From positions 38,289,502-38,353,501 of the forward strand of contig OX457031.1 of NCBI GenBank assembly GCA_949752745.1: DNA of 64,000 nt, given 5' to 3'. Within the stretch, counting starts at the first letter, position 1. The number at the start of each line of letters is the position of its first letter. The translations under genes and the position numbers were made by a program. This DNA comes from Protula sp. h YS-2021 (lineage: Eukaryota > Annelida > Polychaeta > Sabellida > Serpulidae). The notes beneath the pieces were generated by a model that saw only the letters and a program-made list of their open reading frames with translations, had not been told where the DNA came from and did no database searches. This document shows, in pieces, positions 1 through 11,053 of this stretch.

Positions 1-1054
1 GATGCGCAGATATACCATGGCTTCAATTGAAAATACAATATTAAAATACAAACTTAATTCAACAAAATGACTTAATATTTTGGCTTGAAACAACAAAAAA
101 TTACAATGCACTTTGTAACAAAGCATAAAACAAGCATTCCCAGAAATAATTCATGTTCGTGAGTAAAGCTGCAAACATAATCCTTGCTGCTACGTTTGAC
201 GACTTTTCAGCAAAACAGTCTAACCAACGATTTCGAAACTTGTGAAACAGTTTCTTGGAAAAGGCAAAATTTTCACCCTTTCTCTATATTCCAGGATCTA
301 TTAGGAAGTTTCATATACCAGCACAGAATTGCTGAATTCGACATTAAAGAGACAGAGAAATAAATTATGACAAAAGATAAATAAGTTAATATGAATATAA
401 AGGAATAAATCATTAATTCTCAGCACTGAGAACAATGCCTCTTGTGTCCAAAGTGTTGACGTATGTATAATAATGCATTTCTCCTGTTTTCCAGAAAACA
501 CATCATTTCCCATGTTGTTCAAAAGCCAACCTCTTCGGTGGTTGTGTATCTGTTGTGTATAAGACATTTTTACTCCGCAGATTGACTGACGATTCCTCGA
601 ACATAATACTCATAATAGAGCGGAACTACTTTTTAAAATATCTACCATTGATGGAAAATTTCTTGGAAAGGGTGACAAGCTTTCAATCTTGAGGTACACC
701 AGTTTAATTTGGTGTTGCAAAGAGAGAAAAAGCACTTGTAGGGCCAAAACGGCGGCCAAAAAAGTAAACAAACTCATCACTTTGTCACAGATTTTTCAAC
801 CTATATTATTTTCGGGAAATCATCAGTGGATTTGTCTATTAAACGATTATTTGTACACATCAGAAGAAATAGCAGAAGAGGTAGGCTGTTGAATAACAAC
901 GAGGTTTTTTATTCATGTTATCTTATGTTATCGCACAGCGACGAGGCAGTTAGCCGTAACCTCCGCCTAGTGCGATATCGTCTGGTTTAAATCTTTTGCG
1001 CGTTTGGTAAACAATATAATAACAGAGAAAAATGTGATTTTATAGGTGCTCTGC
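1..1054. other. AT-rich flank; possible 5' LTR remnant at its right end
   Basis: I see no convincing gene here. The short open frames at 301-567 (-) and 689-892 (+) have no recognisable domain and look like chance. The last ~150 bases, before the candidate primer-binding site at 1055, may be the remains of a 5' LTR of the Gypsy element that follows. I could not find a matching copy downstream of its pol region (5155-5500), so LTR boundaries cannot be set. Confidence 0.4.
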
Positions 1055-1073
1055 TGGTTGCCCGAACTGTCCC
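1055..1073 (+). other. Candidate tRNA primer-binding site of Gypsy element 1
   Basis: The segment starts with TGG (complement of a tRNA CCA end) and continues TTGCCCGAACTGTCCC, about 100 bases upstream of the gag start. Position and form fit a retroviral-type primer-binding site. The matching tRNA was not identified, and no clear LTR end in CA precedes it, so the call is weak. Confidence 0.3.
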
Positions 1074-1171
1074 ATTCTTGTCTCTTGTTTAGCATAGCAA
1101 CGGATTTTTTTCTTTGACGCAGAACTCATTTCAGAATCGTGGAATTCAGTGTTTGCCGAAGTGACTTCTGA

Positions 1172-1789
1172 ATGATGGCATCACTGATCGGTCGATTGGA
1201 GCCCTTCGACGAGACTGCTGGTGACTGGGAGCTGTACAAGGAGAGGTTAGAGCAGTATTTCATTGCCAACGACGTAGTCGACGACAGAACAGTTGCTGTT
1301 ACCCTTAGTCTGATTGGCGGGAAGACCTATTCCTTGCTACATAGCCTGTGTTCACCTAACAAGCCATCAACAAAGACGTTTGAGCAAATTGGTGAGCTGC
1401 TGCAAGAGCATTTCAGTCCAAAGCCCAACGTGATAGCAGAGAGATACCGGTTCTACAAGCGTCAGCAACAGACTGGTGAGTCGGTGAAAGATTACGTGGG
1501 TGTCCTCCAAAAGCTGAGTGAGCATTGTGAGTTCGGCGAGCGTCTGGCAGAGCATCTCAGAGATCAGCTGGTTTGTGGGATAAAGAACGAAAATGTCCTG
1601 AAAAGATTGTTGTCGGAGAAGAATTTAACCTACCAGAAGGCCAAGGAGATAGCAATTGCCATGGAAATGGCCATGAAGGACGTATCGGAAATCCAAAGAG
1701 CATCGGCAAATGTTAACAAGTTGCAAAGTACCACTGGAAATCGTTGCTTCAGGTGTGGCAGGAATGGTCACCGAGGATTGCCGTTTTAA
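1172..1789 (+). pseudogene. gag: Gypsy element 1 gag (capsid region and first zinc knuckle)
   Basis: An open frame of 205 codons from ATG 1172 has the layout of animal Gypsy gag proteins: a capsid-like helical region (residues ~1-175; 'DWELYKERLEQYF' near the start, 'VKDYVGVLQKLSEHCEFG' in the middle), then a basic end. It terminates inside a CCHC zinc knuckle: C-F-R-C-G-R-N-G-H is present but the last Cys is out of frame. The knuckle continues in the 1710-2348 frame, followed by a second one, so a small indel near 1770 splits gag. The start is the first ATG after the candidate primer site. Confidence 0.85.
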
Positions 1790-2348
1790 GGGCGAGAAAT
1801 GCCACAACTGCGGTAAGAAAGGCCACATCAAGAGAAGATGCAAGATGAAGAAATCCAGAAAGTCATCTTCCGAGAGCAAAAAGACCGGGACAGACCAATT
1901 TAAGAAGCGAAAGCTAGGGAAGAAAGTTTTTTATGCTGATGACGATGAAGTGACCACTGATAGTGAAGAATCTTATGGCGACAGCACTTCCTGTTCAGAT
2001 CTCGGCTATACGGAAGTTGTTTGCGATGTAAACAACAATAGCGAGAAGAAATTTGCGTCCATTACGATCAGTCCTAAAATAAACGGTAAAGTTATCAAAA
2101 TGGAGCTTGATACAGGATCTGCGTTTTCGATAATATCGAAAAGGGATTATCAGCGCCATCTTGGTAAATTACGGCTGCGGAGAACAAATATTGTGTTAAA
2201 AACCTATACTGGAGAATGTGTGAGGCCAGAGGGGTACGTGACTGTTCTGGTGGAACACGAAGGTAAGGAACATCGTTTGCGGCTGTACATTCTTCACGGG
2301 GGAGGTCCACCTTTGTTTGGTAGAGATTGGCTCCGTCCATCAAGTTAA
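1770..2348 (+). pseudogene. Gypsy element 1 nucleocapsid end and aspartic protease
   Basis: This frame resumes gag in the first zinc knuckle and contains a complete second CCHC knuckle (C-H-N-C-G-K-K-G-H-I-K-R-R-C), a Lys/Ser-rich acidic linker, and a retropepsin domain. The protease active-site triad reads D-T-G-S in 'MELDTGSAFSIISKRDY', and the family's C-terminal 'LFGRDWL' flap-distal motif is near the end. The frame stops at 2348 just after that motif. The downstream protein 'IKLNWHEIKSI' belongs to the same polyprotein in another frame, so another small indel lies at about 2330-2340. Confidence 0.85.
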
Positions 2349-3154
2349 ATTGGCACGAAATCAAGTCCATACGGATGGCTCGAGGTAAGAAGAAATTAGA
2401 CCGTCTTCTGGAAAAGTACAGTGAGTGTTTCGGCAAAGAATTGGGTGAGCTAAAAGGGATAACTGCGAAGTTACCCCTCAAAGAAGGAGTTACCCCTAAA
2501 TTTTGCAAATCCAGACAGGTCCCATTTGCAATGAGGGGCAAGGTTGACAAGGAGCTGGACAACATGGTGAGTAAAGGGATCCTTTCACCGGTAGAATGGA
2601 GTGATTGGGTTGAACCCATTGTCCCAATTCTGAAGAAGGACGGTTCGGTCAGGATATGTGGCGATTTTAAGGTCACTGTCAATCAACAGCTCAATGTTGA
2701 CTCGTACCCATTGCCTACTATTAAGAGCATGTTAGCAACATTGGCAGGTGGAGAGAAATTTTCAAAGATAGACCTTAAAACGGCGTATCTTCAAATGGAA
2801 GTGGACGAAGAATCGAGAAAATACCTGACCATCAACACACAGAAAGGACTTTTTGTTTTCAATCGCCTGGCGTATGGTATTGCCCCAGCTGCTTCTATTT
2901 GGCAACGCGCAATTGAACAGGTTTTGAAAGGTATCAAAAACGTGCAGTGTATTTTGGACGACATGATAATCACCGGTTCAGACGATGACGATCACCTTTG
3001 TACCCTTGAGAAAGTCTTTCAGCGATTAATAGAATACGGTCTTAAAGTCAACCCGAACAAGTGTGAGTTTTCAAAGATTCCATTGAATTTTGTGCTCACA
3101 TCGTCGACAAAGACGGAATCCACAAGACCGATTCGAAAGTCAAGGCAGTTATAG
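2327..3154 (+). pseudogene. Gypsy element 1 reverse transcriptase
   Basis: Reverse transcriptase fingers and palm are recognisable: 'VPILKKDGSVRICGDFKV', then motif A 'KIDLKTAYLQMEVDEE', the 'FNRLAYGIAPAASIWQRAIE' segment, and the catalytic motif. The catalytic motif reads I-L-D-D where the family usually has Y-[VLI]-D-D, so the aromatic residue is lost. The frame leaves homology near 3090; the conserved connection region ('RSWVALVNYYHRFLPNL') continues in a different frame up to about 3322. The enzyme copied the element's RNA into DNA when intact. Confidence 0.9.
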
Positions 3155-3321
3155 ATGCGCCAGCTCCAAGAAATGTTTCTGAATTACGAAGCTGGGTTGC
3201 CCTGGTGAACTACTACCACCGCTTCCTACCCAACTTGTCTACGATACTACATCCATTACACCAGTTGCTCCACAAAAATCAGAAATGGCTATGGACACAC
3301 TCATGTGAAACGGCTTTTAAG

Positions 3322-3778
3322 AAAAACGAAGGATCTCATCACATCTGATCTCGTTTTAGCACATTATGATCCGAAACTGCCGCTTCGACTGCACTGTGAC
3401 GCATCTTCAAAAGGTATTTCTGGAGTAATCTCGCATATATACCCAGATGGAAGCGAACGCCCCATTAGTTTTGCATCCCGAACATTGTCAAAAACTGAGC
3501 AAAATTACTCTCAAATCTATCGAGAGGCCCTCAGCATCATTTGGGGCATCAAGAAATTCAACATGTACCTGTTTGCCCGAAAATTTACTCTAGTTACCGA
3601 CTGCAAAGTTTTAGTTTCTATCTTCAATCCCAAAAAAGGTATTTTAACAACTACGGCTTCACGGATGCAGAGATACGCCATTTTTCTAACTGGCTATAAT
3701 TATGAAATTGAATACCGAAAGACAAGTGAACACGCCAACGCTGACGGGTTAAGTAGACTACCCCTTCCGGTAAGATAG
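3322..3778 (+). pseudogene. Gypsy element 1 RNase H
   Basis: The segment matches the RNase H domain that follows RT in Ty3/Gypsy pol. It has 'LRLHCDASSKGISGVI' (first catalytic Asp), 'SRTLSKTEQNYSQIYREAL' (catalytic Glu region), 'LVTDCKVLVSIF' (third acidic residue) and the closing 'EHANADGLSRLP' motif. It is in a different frame from the connection domain before it. The stop after 'LPVR' at 3778 is probably another lesion, since integrase-type sequence follows within about 100 bases. Confidence 0.9.
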
Positions 3779-3779
3779 A

Positions 3780-5154
3780 AAAATTCGTCAGGAGAGAGAG
3801 CAATATTCTACGCTGCCCTACTCGACAACTTTCCGATTTCATTCAAACAAATTGCCCAGGCAAAACGTCAAAAGACCAGTTATTGTCTAGAGTTTACGAA
3901 TTCATAAGAAATGGCTGGCCCGGTAAAGTTGAAGAAGATCTTTCCCCTTATCATTCACATGAATCAGAATTATCTATTTCACAAGGGTGTCTGCTCATTG
4001 GAAACAGAGTGGTTATTCCGGAAAAGTTCCAGAGAGCATTCCTGCAAGAGTTCCATAGTGCCCATCCTGGTATGGTGAAAATGAAAAAAATGGCTAGATC
4101 GTACATTTGGTGGCCAAATATCGACAGAGATATCGAAGCACAAGTTAAAATGTGCCCGAGCTGCTTAGAGATAAGCAAAGCTCCAACAAGAGCTACGGTG
4201 CACCCCTGGGAATGGCCAAGTCAGCCGTGGAAAAGGATCCATATTGATTTTGCAGGACCTTTTCAAGGCCATATGTTTATCATAATAGTCGATGCACACT
4301 CCAGATGGCCAGAGGTACGGATCATGGAAAAAATCACCGCCCCGGAAACTGTCAAAGTACTTCAAGAACTATTTAGCGCCTATGGAATTTGTGATGTTAT
4401 CTGTACAGAAAATGGTACAACCTTCCATTCTGAAGCCTTCCAGAAATTCTTAAAACTACATGGAATTATTCACAAAACTGCGAACCGTTTTAAACCCTCG
4501 CGAAACGGTTTAGCAGAGCGCATGGTTCAGAGCCTTAAATCTAGTCTCAAATCGATGAAGCACGAACCTCGTTCAATGCACGAGAAAGTAGCCAAATTTC
4601 TACTCATGTATCGAGCAAATAAAAATGCAACTACCAACGAGACCCCATCCTTGTTATTCCTAGGACGTGAAATCAAAACAAGGCTGGATTTGGCAAAGCC
4701 CAGTTTGCGCGACATCATTTACAGAAATGTAAACACAAAAGACGAATTTCAGTGCCGTTCTTTTAGTGTGGGTGATGAAGTGCTTGTGAGGGACTATCGA
4801 CAAAAGCACGGAAAATGGACATTTGCTGTTATCTAGCGGAAAATCGGAACGTTAATGTATGAAGTTATGGTTGACAATTCGATTTGGAGAAGACACGCTG
4901 ACCAAATCCGTTGTTCATAACACCCGGTTGAAGAAAAACCTATCAAGAGCGATAATACCCCTCAACCATCAACTGTTTTACCCAAGCCCACTGAACCTAA
5001 CCCTACAGTAGACCGTACAGCTATTCCGTGTAGCATAGCGCCATCTACATCTGGTGAAACCATGATTTCAAAAGAGAAACCCGCTGTTTCTAGCCGAAAA
5101 ACGGTGACAATTAGGATTCCAGAGCCTTCTGTCAATGTTTCAATTGACAACTGA
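3780..5154 (+). pseudogene. Gypsy element 1 integrase with proline-rich tail
   Basis: The open part runs 3883-4836. It holds the HHCC zinc-binding module (His pair near residues 58-61, C-P-S-C near 91-94) and an integrase core with 'HIDFAGPF' (first Asp) and 'NGLAERMVQS' (final Glu). The middle catalytic position reads T-E-N-G where T-D-N-G is expected, so the DDE triad is altered. After the TAG at 4834-4836 the same frame continues through 'MYEVMVDNSIWRRHADQIR', a TAA at 4918-4920 and a Pro/Ser/Thr-rich tail to the TGA at 5152-5154. Both internal stops look secondary. Confidence 0.88.
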
Positions 5155-6067
5155 AATTGTAACTGGTATAGACGCGATGTGACTTTGCTCTCTGATTATG
5201 GTCATGACATGAATAGATACTCTCAAGACTTACAAACCAACAATTATGGGTACAAACTAATTTATATGTGTATAAACCTTGGTATATTTATTGCCAATAT
5301 GAGATGTGGAAAGGACGCCGGGGTGGGCAAAGTAACGTGTAAAAATTCCAGTACGGTAAACTATATATTGTTAACACCATGTATGTTCACTAGAGTTATC
5401 GATTTGTGTGTGCATGAGTTTTGTTCACTTTTTTTCCGATGTACATTATGTGATCAGCTGCAGCTTTAAATGTGAAAGGATTGATGAAAAACAGCCTGCT
5501 GAGGCATAAACGGTAAATGCTGTCACACAAGAATTTAAGCGACCATTATGGGTCCCCGAGGTTAAAGTTGCTTACATACTAGCTATTAAGCGTTCTGATA
5601 TTACACATATTGAAAACAAACTGTTAAGACTAAATGAGTTAAGTAATGTAGGTAAAAGTGATATCGACCAGGTTTTAAACCGAATTGTACAAATACTAGT
5701 AAACACAGGTATAGAAATTGGCTGTATTATGCGTACTAAAAAAAGCTAACAAAAAACCCAGACATGTCGCACATAAACCATGGTACAATGCTGACTGCGT
5801 AAATAAGAGATGAGAGTTCAATGATGGCAGAAACAAGGCCAGACTCGGTCTAAACAATGATGCTGACTTCAGAATTAAAAGCAAGGAATACAAAGATACT
5901 CTAAAGAAGAGTTATAACAAGTATCATCGTGACTTAAGAAAGAAACTACGATCTTTGAAAGCCAGTAACAGTAAAGAGTATTGGAATCTACTAAATAAAA
6001 AACCGGCTGTGCGACACAGTAGTGTCGACAATTTACAAATGGACCTATTCGTAGACCATTTCAGGCG

Positions 6068-6895
6068 TTGGAGAACTCCGATGACGTAACTGACGCGGTG
6101 TCATGGTCGCTAGGTAATCATAACATACCAGAAAATGAAATACTTTATAGTGATTTTAATGAGGAGGAAATAAAAAAGATTGTGCTGGTACTGAAAAACG
6201 GAAAATCCCCGGGATCCGACGATGCTATAAACGAATTCGTAAAATGTGCATTCCCTACAATGGCTAAAATAATAACCATGTTGTTCAACCTAGTATTGTG
6301 AAGTAGTATTGTCCCGGAAGAGTGGTTTGTAGGCAAAATCCAGATAATTATAGGGGTATCAAATTGTTAAGCTGCATTGGTAAACTATTCACCTCAGTTC
6401 TCAACAATAGGCTTAATAGATATCTTGACTAATATGGGATCCTTCAGGGGAGGCTTCAGGGGAGGGTACTCAACAACAGACCATATTTTTGCACTCGACG
6501 TTATAGTGAAACTTTATTTGTGTAGTGGTAAGAAGATTTATCGTGCTTTTGTTGACTATAAAAAAGCATTTGATTCCATTGACAGAGTGCTACTATGGCA
6601 AAAGTTATTATCTAACAATATTGGCGGAAGGTTTCTAGACGTCATACATAATATGTACAAAGGTGCCAAATCGAAGGTCAAGATACAAGGTCGCGGATGA
6701 CTGTATAATTTTAGCAGAATCGCCAGGAGAGTTACAAAGTGCTCTGAACGATATGTTAGAATATTGTGAACATTGAAATCTTAGAGTTAACGCAACCAAA
6801 ACAAAAGTGGATATTTTTAGCAAAAGCAAAATTCAAAATAAACCAGTCTTTATGTATGGTCTCAGAACATTAGAGATTGTGGATGACTTTATATA
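6068..6895 (+). pseudogene. LINE reverse transcriptase fragments
   Basis: Three blocks are visible. 6068-6301 contains 'ILYSDFNEEEIKKIV' and 'LKNGKSPGSDDAINEFVK', the RT N-terminal motif of CR1/Jockey-type LINEs. 6377-6700 carries 'GYSTTDHIFALDVIVKLY' and 'YRAFVDYKKAFDSIDRVLL', which is motif A with its catalytic Asp. About 6690-6895 carries 'ADDCIILAESPGELQSAL' (catalytic A-D-D) and 'RVNATKTKVDIFS'. A deletion joins motif A's downstream helix almost directly to the ADD motif near 6695, and several frame changes separate the blocks. Confidence 0.85.
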
Positions 6896-7362
6896 CTTAG
6901 GTGTAAAATGAACTATAATGGCTGATTTAAAAAAGAGCAAAGTTATGCCGCGCAACAAGGTACTAAAAGCATGGTTTAATAAGTAAATCATAATAACCTT
7001 GATCTTCACCTACAGGTCCATTTATTTGATAGTATAGTACAACCGGTTATTTTATTTCGTAGTGAAGTGGGGCGGTTTATGGATGTGCAATAGTTGACAG
7101 TCTGCAAATAAAATATTATAAATACGTATTGAAACTAAATAAAAATACTTCCACAAACATGGTTATCGGTGAGGTGGGCCGCCTTCCTGTAACGGAACTA
7201 ATGTAAATGAGGTACAAATTGGTTACTTAAAAAAATAAGTTTAAAGTCGCCCATGTGTTATATAACATGTTACTGAAAATGTTAAATATGAAGGCGACTA
7301 TTTTAAACACAAATGACTAGATCACGTAAAATGTTCTCTAGATCGACTAGGGTTGTCTTACA

Positions 7363-7554
7363 AGTAGTGTATAAATGGGCGTACTAAAACAGGAAGTGAC
7401 GTCATAATGACGTCAAAGGGGGATGTTTTAGTACACTCATGGGCGCAGTAAAACAAGTGTGACGTCATACTGACGTGTAAGGGTGTTTTAGTATGCTCAT
7501 GGGCGTAGTACCTAAAACCTCACTTTCTGTTTTAGTACGCCCATTTATACAAAA
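7363..7554. mobile_element. 192-bp MITE with 8-bp target-site duplication, nested in the LINE
   Basis: The ends are inverted repeats sharing at least 24 bp (GTATAAATGGGCGTACTAAA and onward). The octamer GTCTTACA stands immediately outside both ends (7355-7362 and 7555-7562), consistent with an 8-bp target duplication as in hAT-type elements. The inside repeats the end motif imperfectly (TTTTAGTA... CTCATGGGCG twice) and carries TGACGTCA-type palindromes. There is no coding capacity. Removing it would rejoin the LINE between its RT end and its C-terminal region. Confidence 0.8.
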
Positions 7555-7583
7555 GTCTTACATGTGGTTACACCAAAGCCTCC

Positions 7584-8041
7584 TTGGAACCATGGGTAAA
7601 GTACAGTTTAAACAAATCGTTAAAAATCGTATTAGTGACCAGTTTAGAACTTGAAAAGCCTCGGTTTAAAGAGTCGGATATCTGTATAATTTATAGAATG
7701 TTTAAAGATGAGTTCAAAGAAGAGGCCTATATCAAACTATTACCAAACACATGGCTCAGCAAATATCTAAATTCAGATGGTGGAACAGTAAAATGCCAGT
7801 TGTTGTCACATGGTTTAAAAGTGGCATTGCTACTTTGTGTAACACTGGAAAAGTGTGCGACAAGATTCACCTCCTATTTGTATGTAACTTTTTCGAAAAA
7901 GAGCGAAAAGGGCTCCTGGGTAGACGTAAATTCTATAACATAAACTGCTATTTTCTTAAGAATCTCATGGAGTCGGCATCGACCACTAAAATTATCAAAT
8001 TAAGCAAATTCACGTGTATTTTTATGTCAGTATTCAAGTAA
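7584..8041 (+). pseudogene. LINE C-terminal region with zinc-binding motif
   Basis: Two overlapping frames share this piece, with the change of frame near 7760-7780. The second half has 'QISKFRWWNSKMPVV', 'TLCNTGKVCDKIHLLFVCNFF' and 'RKFYNINCYFLKNLME'. This is the conserved tail of CR1/L2/Jockey-type LINE polyproteins, in which a C-x2-C...H...C cluster precedes a final 'KLSKFTCIFM' stretch. It marks the 3' end of the LINE coding region. The region after 8041 to the A-rich tract is its 3' UTR. Confidence 0.75.
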
Positions 8042-9741
8042 AAACAGTACATTAACTGTTAACAGTGCATTAACATTGGTGCACAGCCCGTTTGTGTTCA
8101 ATTTACATGTATATATACTTGTTTGTCGTTTCCTTTTAGCATGGACAATGCTGCAGATTAGTACACCAATGTGTGTATACAAGGATTTTGAAATGAAATA
8201 AACAAAAAAAAAACAAATAGACCCCATAACTAGTCCTGCAAGCGTCGTTAATAAACGTTCATAGTTGTTAGTTCGGTTAAATAGAGTTTGTTTTTTTTTT
8301 TTGGAAATGGAGATACTTGTGATCATTTTTCTTCTATTTTATTGCAAAGACAAAATGACAGAATTCACCACGACTAACGCACCACCAAAGCAAGTGTCAT
8401 ATTTTTATAGACCAAATTTACCAACCAAACAATGAAGAGTAGCGGTTTCTCTCCTTATGGCCTTTAACTGGCAGGAGTGGGGGAAAAGGGAGGGGAATGG
8501 AGGTGTTAGATTCAACTACTGCCCCACAGAAATTGTAGATATATGTAAAAAAAATATACCAAAATAAGCATATTTCTGACAATTTCAAAAGTCACAAAAA
8601 AGAACTTATCCGGTAGGGGACCACCTAGAGATTGTACATGTGTAATACCAAGAAGATCTAAGCAAAACTGTAGGAGGAGATGCAGTTTGAAAAAAGTTCA
8701 CCAAAATTTTCAAAGTCCCGTTATTTTGGCTTTTTTCGGCTGAGAATATATGCAGTAATAAAAAGAAAAAATCGTAACAAATTGCAAAATCCTACCCTTT
8801 GTGTGGCGATAATTTAAATATCCGCTCGTAGGGTGGAACAGTACAAAGTGGCTTATTGTGCTCGATCGTGGACCACAGGTTTGGGCGATAATAGAGTATT
8901 ATATGTTCAACAAAATTACAAACTAAAAGAATTAACCAAGCCAGTAAACGGGAAATAATCCACAATGAATCAGGAATTTTACTAGGGTCCGTCAGGACCC
9001 GAAGTGAAATTATGATTTTATAAGCGATCCGAAGTAAGGTCTAACACTGCTTTCTCCTCACAACCACCATACAAATAGCCGTTCAAAGTTTGACTTCCTC
9101 TCCGAAATGTGCTCGAATAGACCCCCGAACTAGACCCGCAAGCGTCGTTAATAAACGTTCATATTTGTTAGTTCGGTTGAATAGAGTTTGTTTATACATA
9201 GAAAAAAGTGTTTGTAGGCCATTTAACATAATAATCCATTTTTAGTCACCAGGTATATTTTTATTTATAAGTTATCGGTCGTTTTATATTTTTGATTATG
9301 TGCACATATATTTTTATTATGTTACATCCAACAGATGGCGAGTGGTCAGTTTTAATCCTCGACCTTTGATTTTGACAAACAAAATTAAAGTGAAGTATGA
9401 CAATTTGTTATTTTACATTAATAATTTTTAACCATAATAAAGTAATTTTAGTTCAAACGAAGAAAAACACATACCTGCATGTTTGTTTTTCTTCCTTCTA
9501 CGCCGTAAAAACTCGTAGATATTTATTAAAAACTTCTAAATATTTATCAAATATTTAAATATTAAATATTTATTAAAAACTTTTTGACTTTCTGTTCAAT
9601 TCATTTCATGGTATTATCGCCCGTATTTTTGATAAGAAGCGGCTCATTTTTCTATTATTACATTCGAAACTGCAATGCATATTCGAAAATTTGAGAACAT
9701 CCTTATTTTTGAGACAGGCTGGACCATCCTCACTTTTCATC

Positions 9742-9771
9742 CTTATTTTTAAGGACGTCCTTAAAAATAAG
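9742..9771. repeat. Perfect 30-bp palindrome
   Basis: The sequence CTTATTTTTAAGGAC is followed directly by its exact reverse complement. Extra half-sites (CCTTATTTTTGAG upstream, TTTAAAAATAAGAA downstream) lie within 50 bases. It could extrude a cruciform or be the end of a tiny foldback insertion. It lies in the part of copy A that is absent from copy B. Confidence 0.85.
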
Positions 9772-10251
9772 AACAACTTTAAAAATAAGAAAAGAGCAGA
9801 ATACCACTCCGGTTTCGAGTACCCGTGCGTTCTTCACCTTTGGAATGCACGCACAAAAATGTGCGTGTTTCGTAAATTTTTGGCTTCAGTGTTAAAAGTC
9901 GAAAATAAACATGTAAATAATGTTTTATTTTTCAATTAAAATGAATTTAATCGTAACGTTATTAGTAGAATTAGTAAAAGTAGTGTCTGAGTTCTTTGTA
10001 TGTGCATTATTGAAAGTTTATCTTGAACAGATTTTACTTAATGTGTACATACTGTATTATCGCCCAAGCAACGATCATGGTCGTTATTCCCGAGCGGCTG
10101 TAGTCCAGCCCCATTCCTATCCAGACACTGTTGAGACGGGGCTCACCTGGGACTACGTAACTGTTTACGATTTAACGCACCGGATCACGCTTTACCAATA
10201 TCTCATCGCTTCCCTGGTGTGTCGAGTTACGAGGGGATTGATGTAAACCCA

Positions 10252-10589
10252 AATCACACTTTGCGTGTTTCGAATAAAATACGCAAGAATTATGAATTTC
10301 CACTGCGATGGAGCCAAATAAAAAATTAAAGAAATGATAGAAATATATAGAAGAAATATCAAATAAACAGCTCATAATTGGAACATGAAAGGAAGCTGCT
10401 GTTTGTTGAAACTTTTAATAAATTTTTAGAATGGCATACTGGTTGTTAAAAACACGATTGCTCTTTGGTGCAAGAGAAATTTGACATTCAGGCGAAATCT
10501 CTCTTGCATTTCTTTCATTTTAAGCGGTTATTTCCATTTGAAACGCAGAAATTTTACGCATTTTTATTTGGAACGCCCAAAGTGTGATT
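10252..10589. mobile_element. MITE copy 1 (about 338 bp)
   Basis: The terminal inverted repeats begin AATCACACTTTG and continue with a GCGTTTCGAATAAAA-like stretch seen in reverse complement at the right end. There is no coding capacity. A second, diverged copy lies 150 bp downstream in the same orientation, and internal sequence (CAGCTCATA, GGAACATGAAAG, GTTGTTAAAA.CACGATTGCT) matches between them. The target duplication is not clear. Confidence 0.7.
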
Positions 10590-10735
10590 GGTTTATCTTA
10601 TCCAACCATAAACCAATTCATAATTTATGATTTTTTTTATGGAGCTGTCGTTTCGACTGCAATTTTTAGCCAACAAAAATGAGAAAGGCAAGCGCAGTGT
10701 CATGCCTAAATCACAACTGCAACAAGAATAAGCCT

Positions 10736-11053
10736 AATCACTCATTGTTTCGAATTAAATGCACCAGAATTTTCAATTTCGACTGCGAGGGAACCGGGTA
10801 AAAATGAAAGAAACTATAGAAAAAATACAGAAAAAGCAGCTCATATTCGGAACATGAAAGAAATTGAAAGTGAAAGCTATTTGCTAAAACTTTTAATAAA
10901 ATTTTAAAATAACATACGGGTTGTTAAAAGCACGATTGCTGGTGCAAGAGAAATTAGGCGAAATCCTTCCATCATTTCTTTCATTTTTACCCACTTAGTT
11001 TGTATTCGAAACGCAGAATTTTACACATTTTATGCGGAATGCCCAAAGTGTTA
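10736..11053. mobile_element. MITE copy 2 (about 318 bp)
   Basis: This is a diverged same-orientation copy of the MITE at 10252-10589. The left end (AATCACTCATTGTTTCGAAT) and right end (GGAATGCCCAAAGTGTTA) are decayed versions of the same inverted repeat, and the interior aligns throughout. The pair probably arose by local duplication or successive insertion. Confidence 0.65.

Larger units (their letters stand above)
1055..5154 (+). mobile_element. Gypsy/Ty3-type LTR retrotransposon, decayed
   Basis: Gag, protease, reverse transcriptase, RNase H and integrase segments follow one another on the + strand in the Ty3/Gypsy order. The reading frame is broken at about 1770 (gag), 2335 (protease/RT), 3090 and 3322 (RT to RNase H) and about 3780, and by stops at 4834-4836 and 4918-4920. 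Protein similarity continues across each break, so these are lesions and not domain ends. No 3' LTR is visible; LINE sequence begins around 5480. The element is not autonomous as it stands. Confidence 0.9.
5480..8210 (+). mobile_element. Non-LTR retrotransposon (LINE), 5'-truncated and decayed
   Basis: The pieces run in LINE order. A pre-RT linker (about 5600-6060, 'HKPWYNADCVNKR' then 'SNSKEYWNLLNKKP') is followed by RT fragments (6068-6890), a C-terminal zinc-binding region (7584-8041) and an A-rich tail near 8190-8215. The endonuclease domain is missing or unrecognisable. The frame is interrupted many times, and a 192-bp MITE sits at 7363-7554. The RT style ('LKNGKSPGSDD', 'FVDYKKAFDSIDR') suggests the CR1/L2/Jockey group, but I cannot place the clade. 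It abuts Gypsy element 1. Confidence 0.85.
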
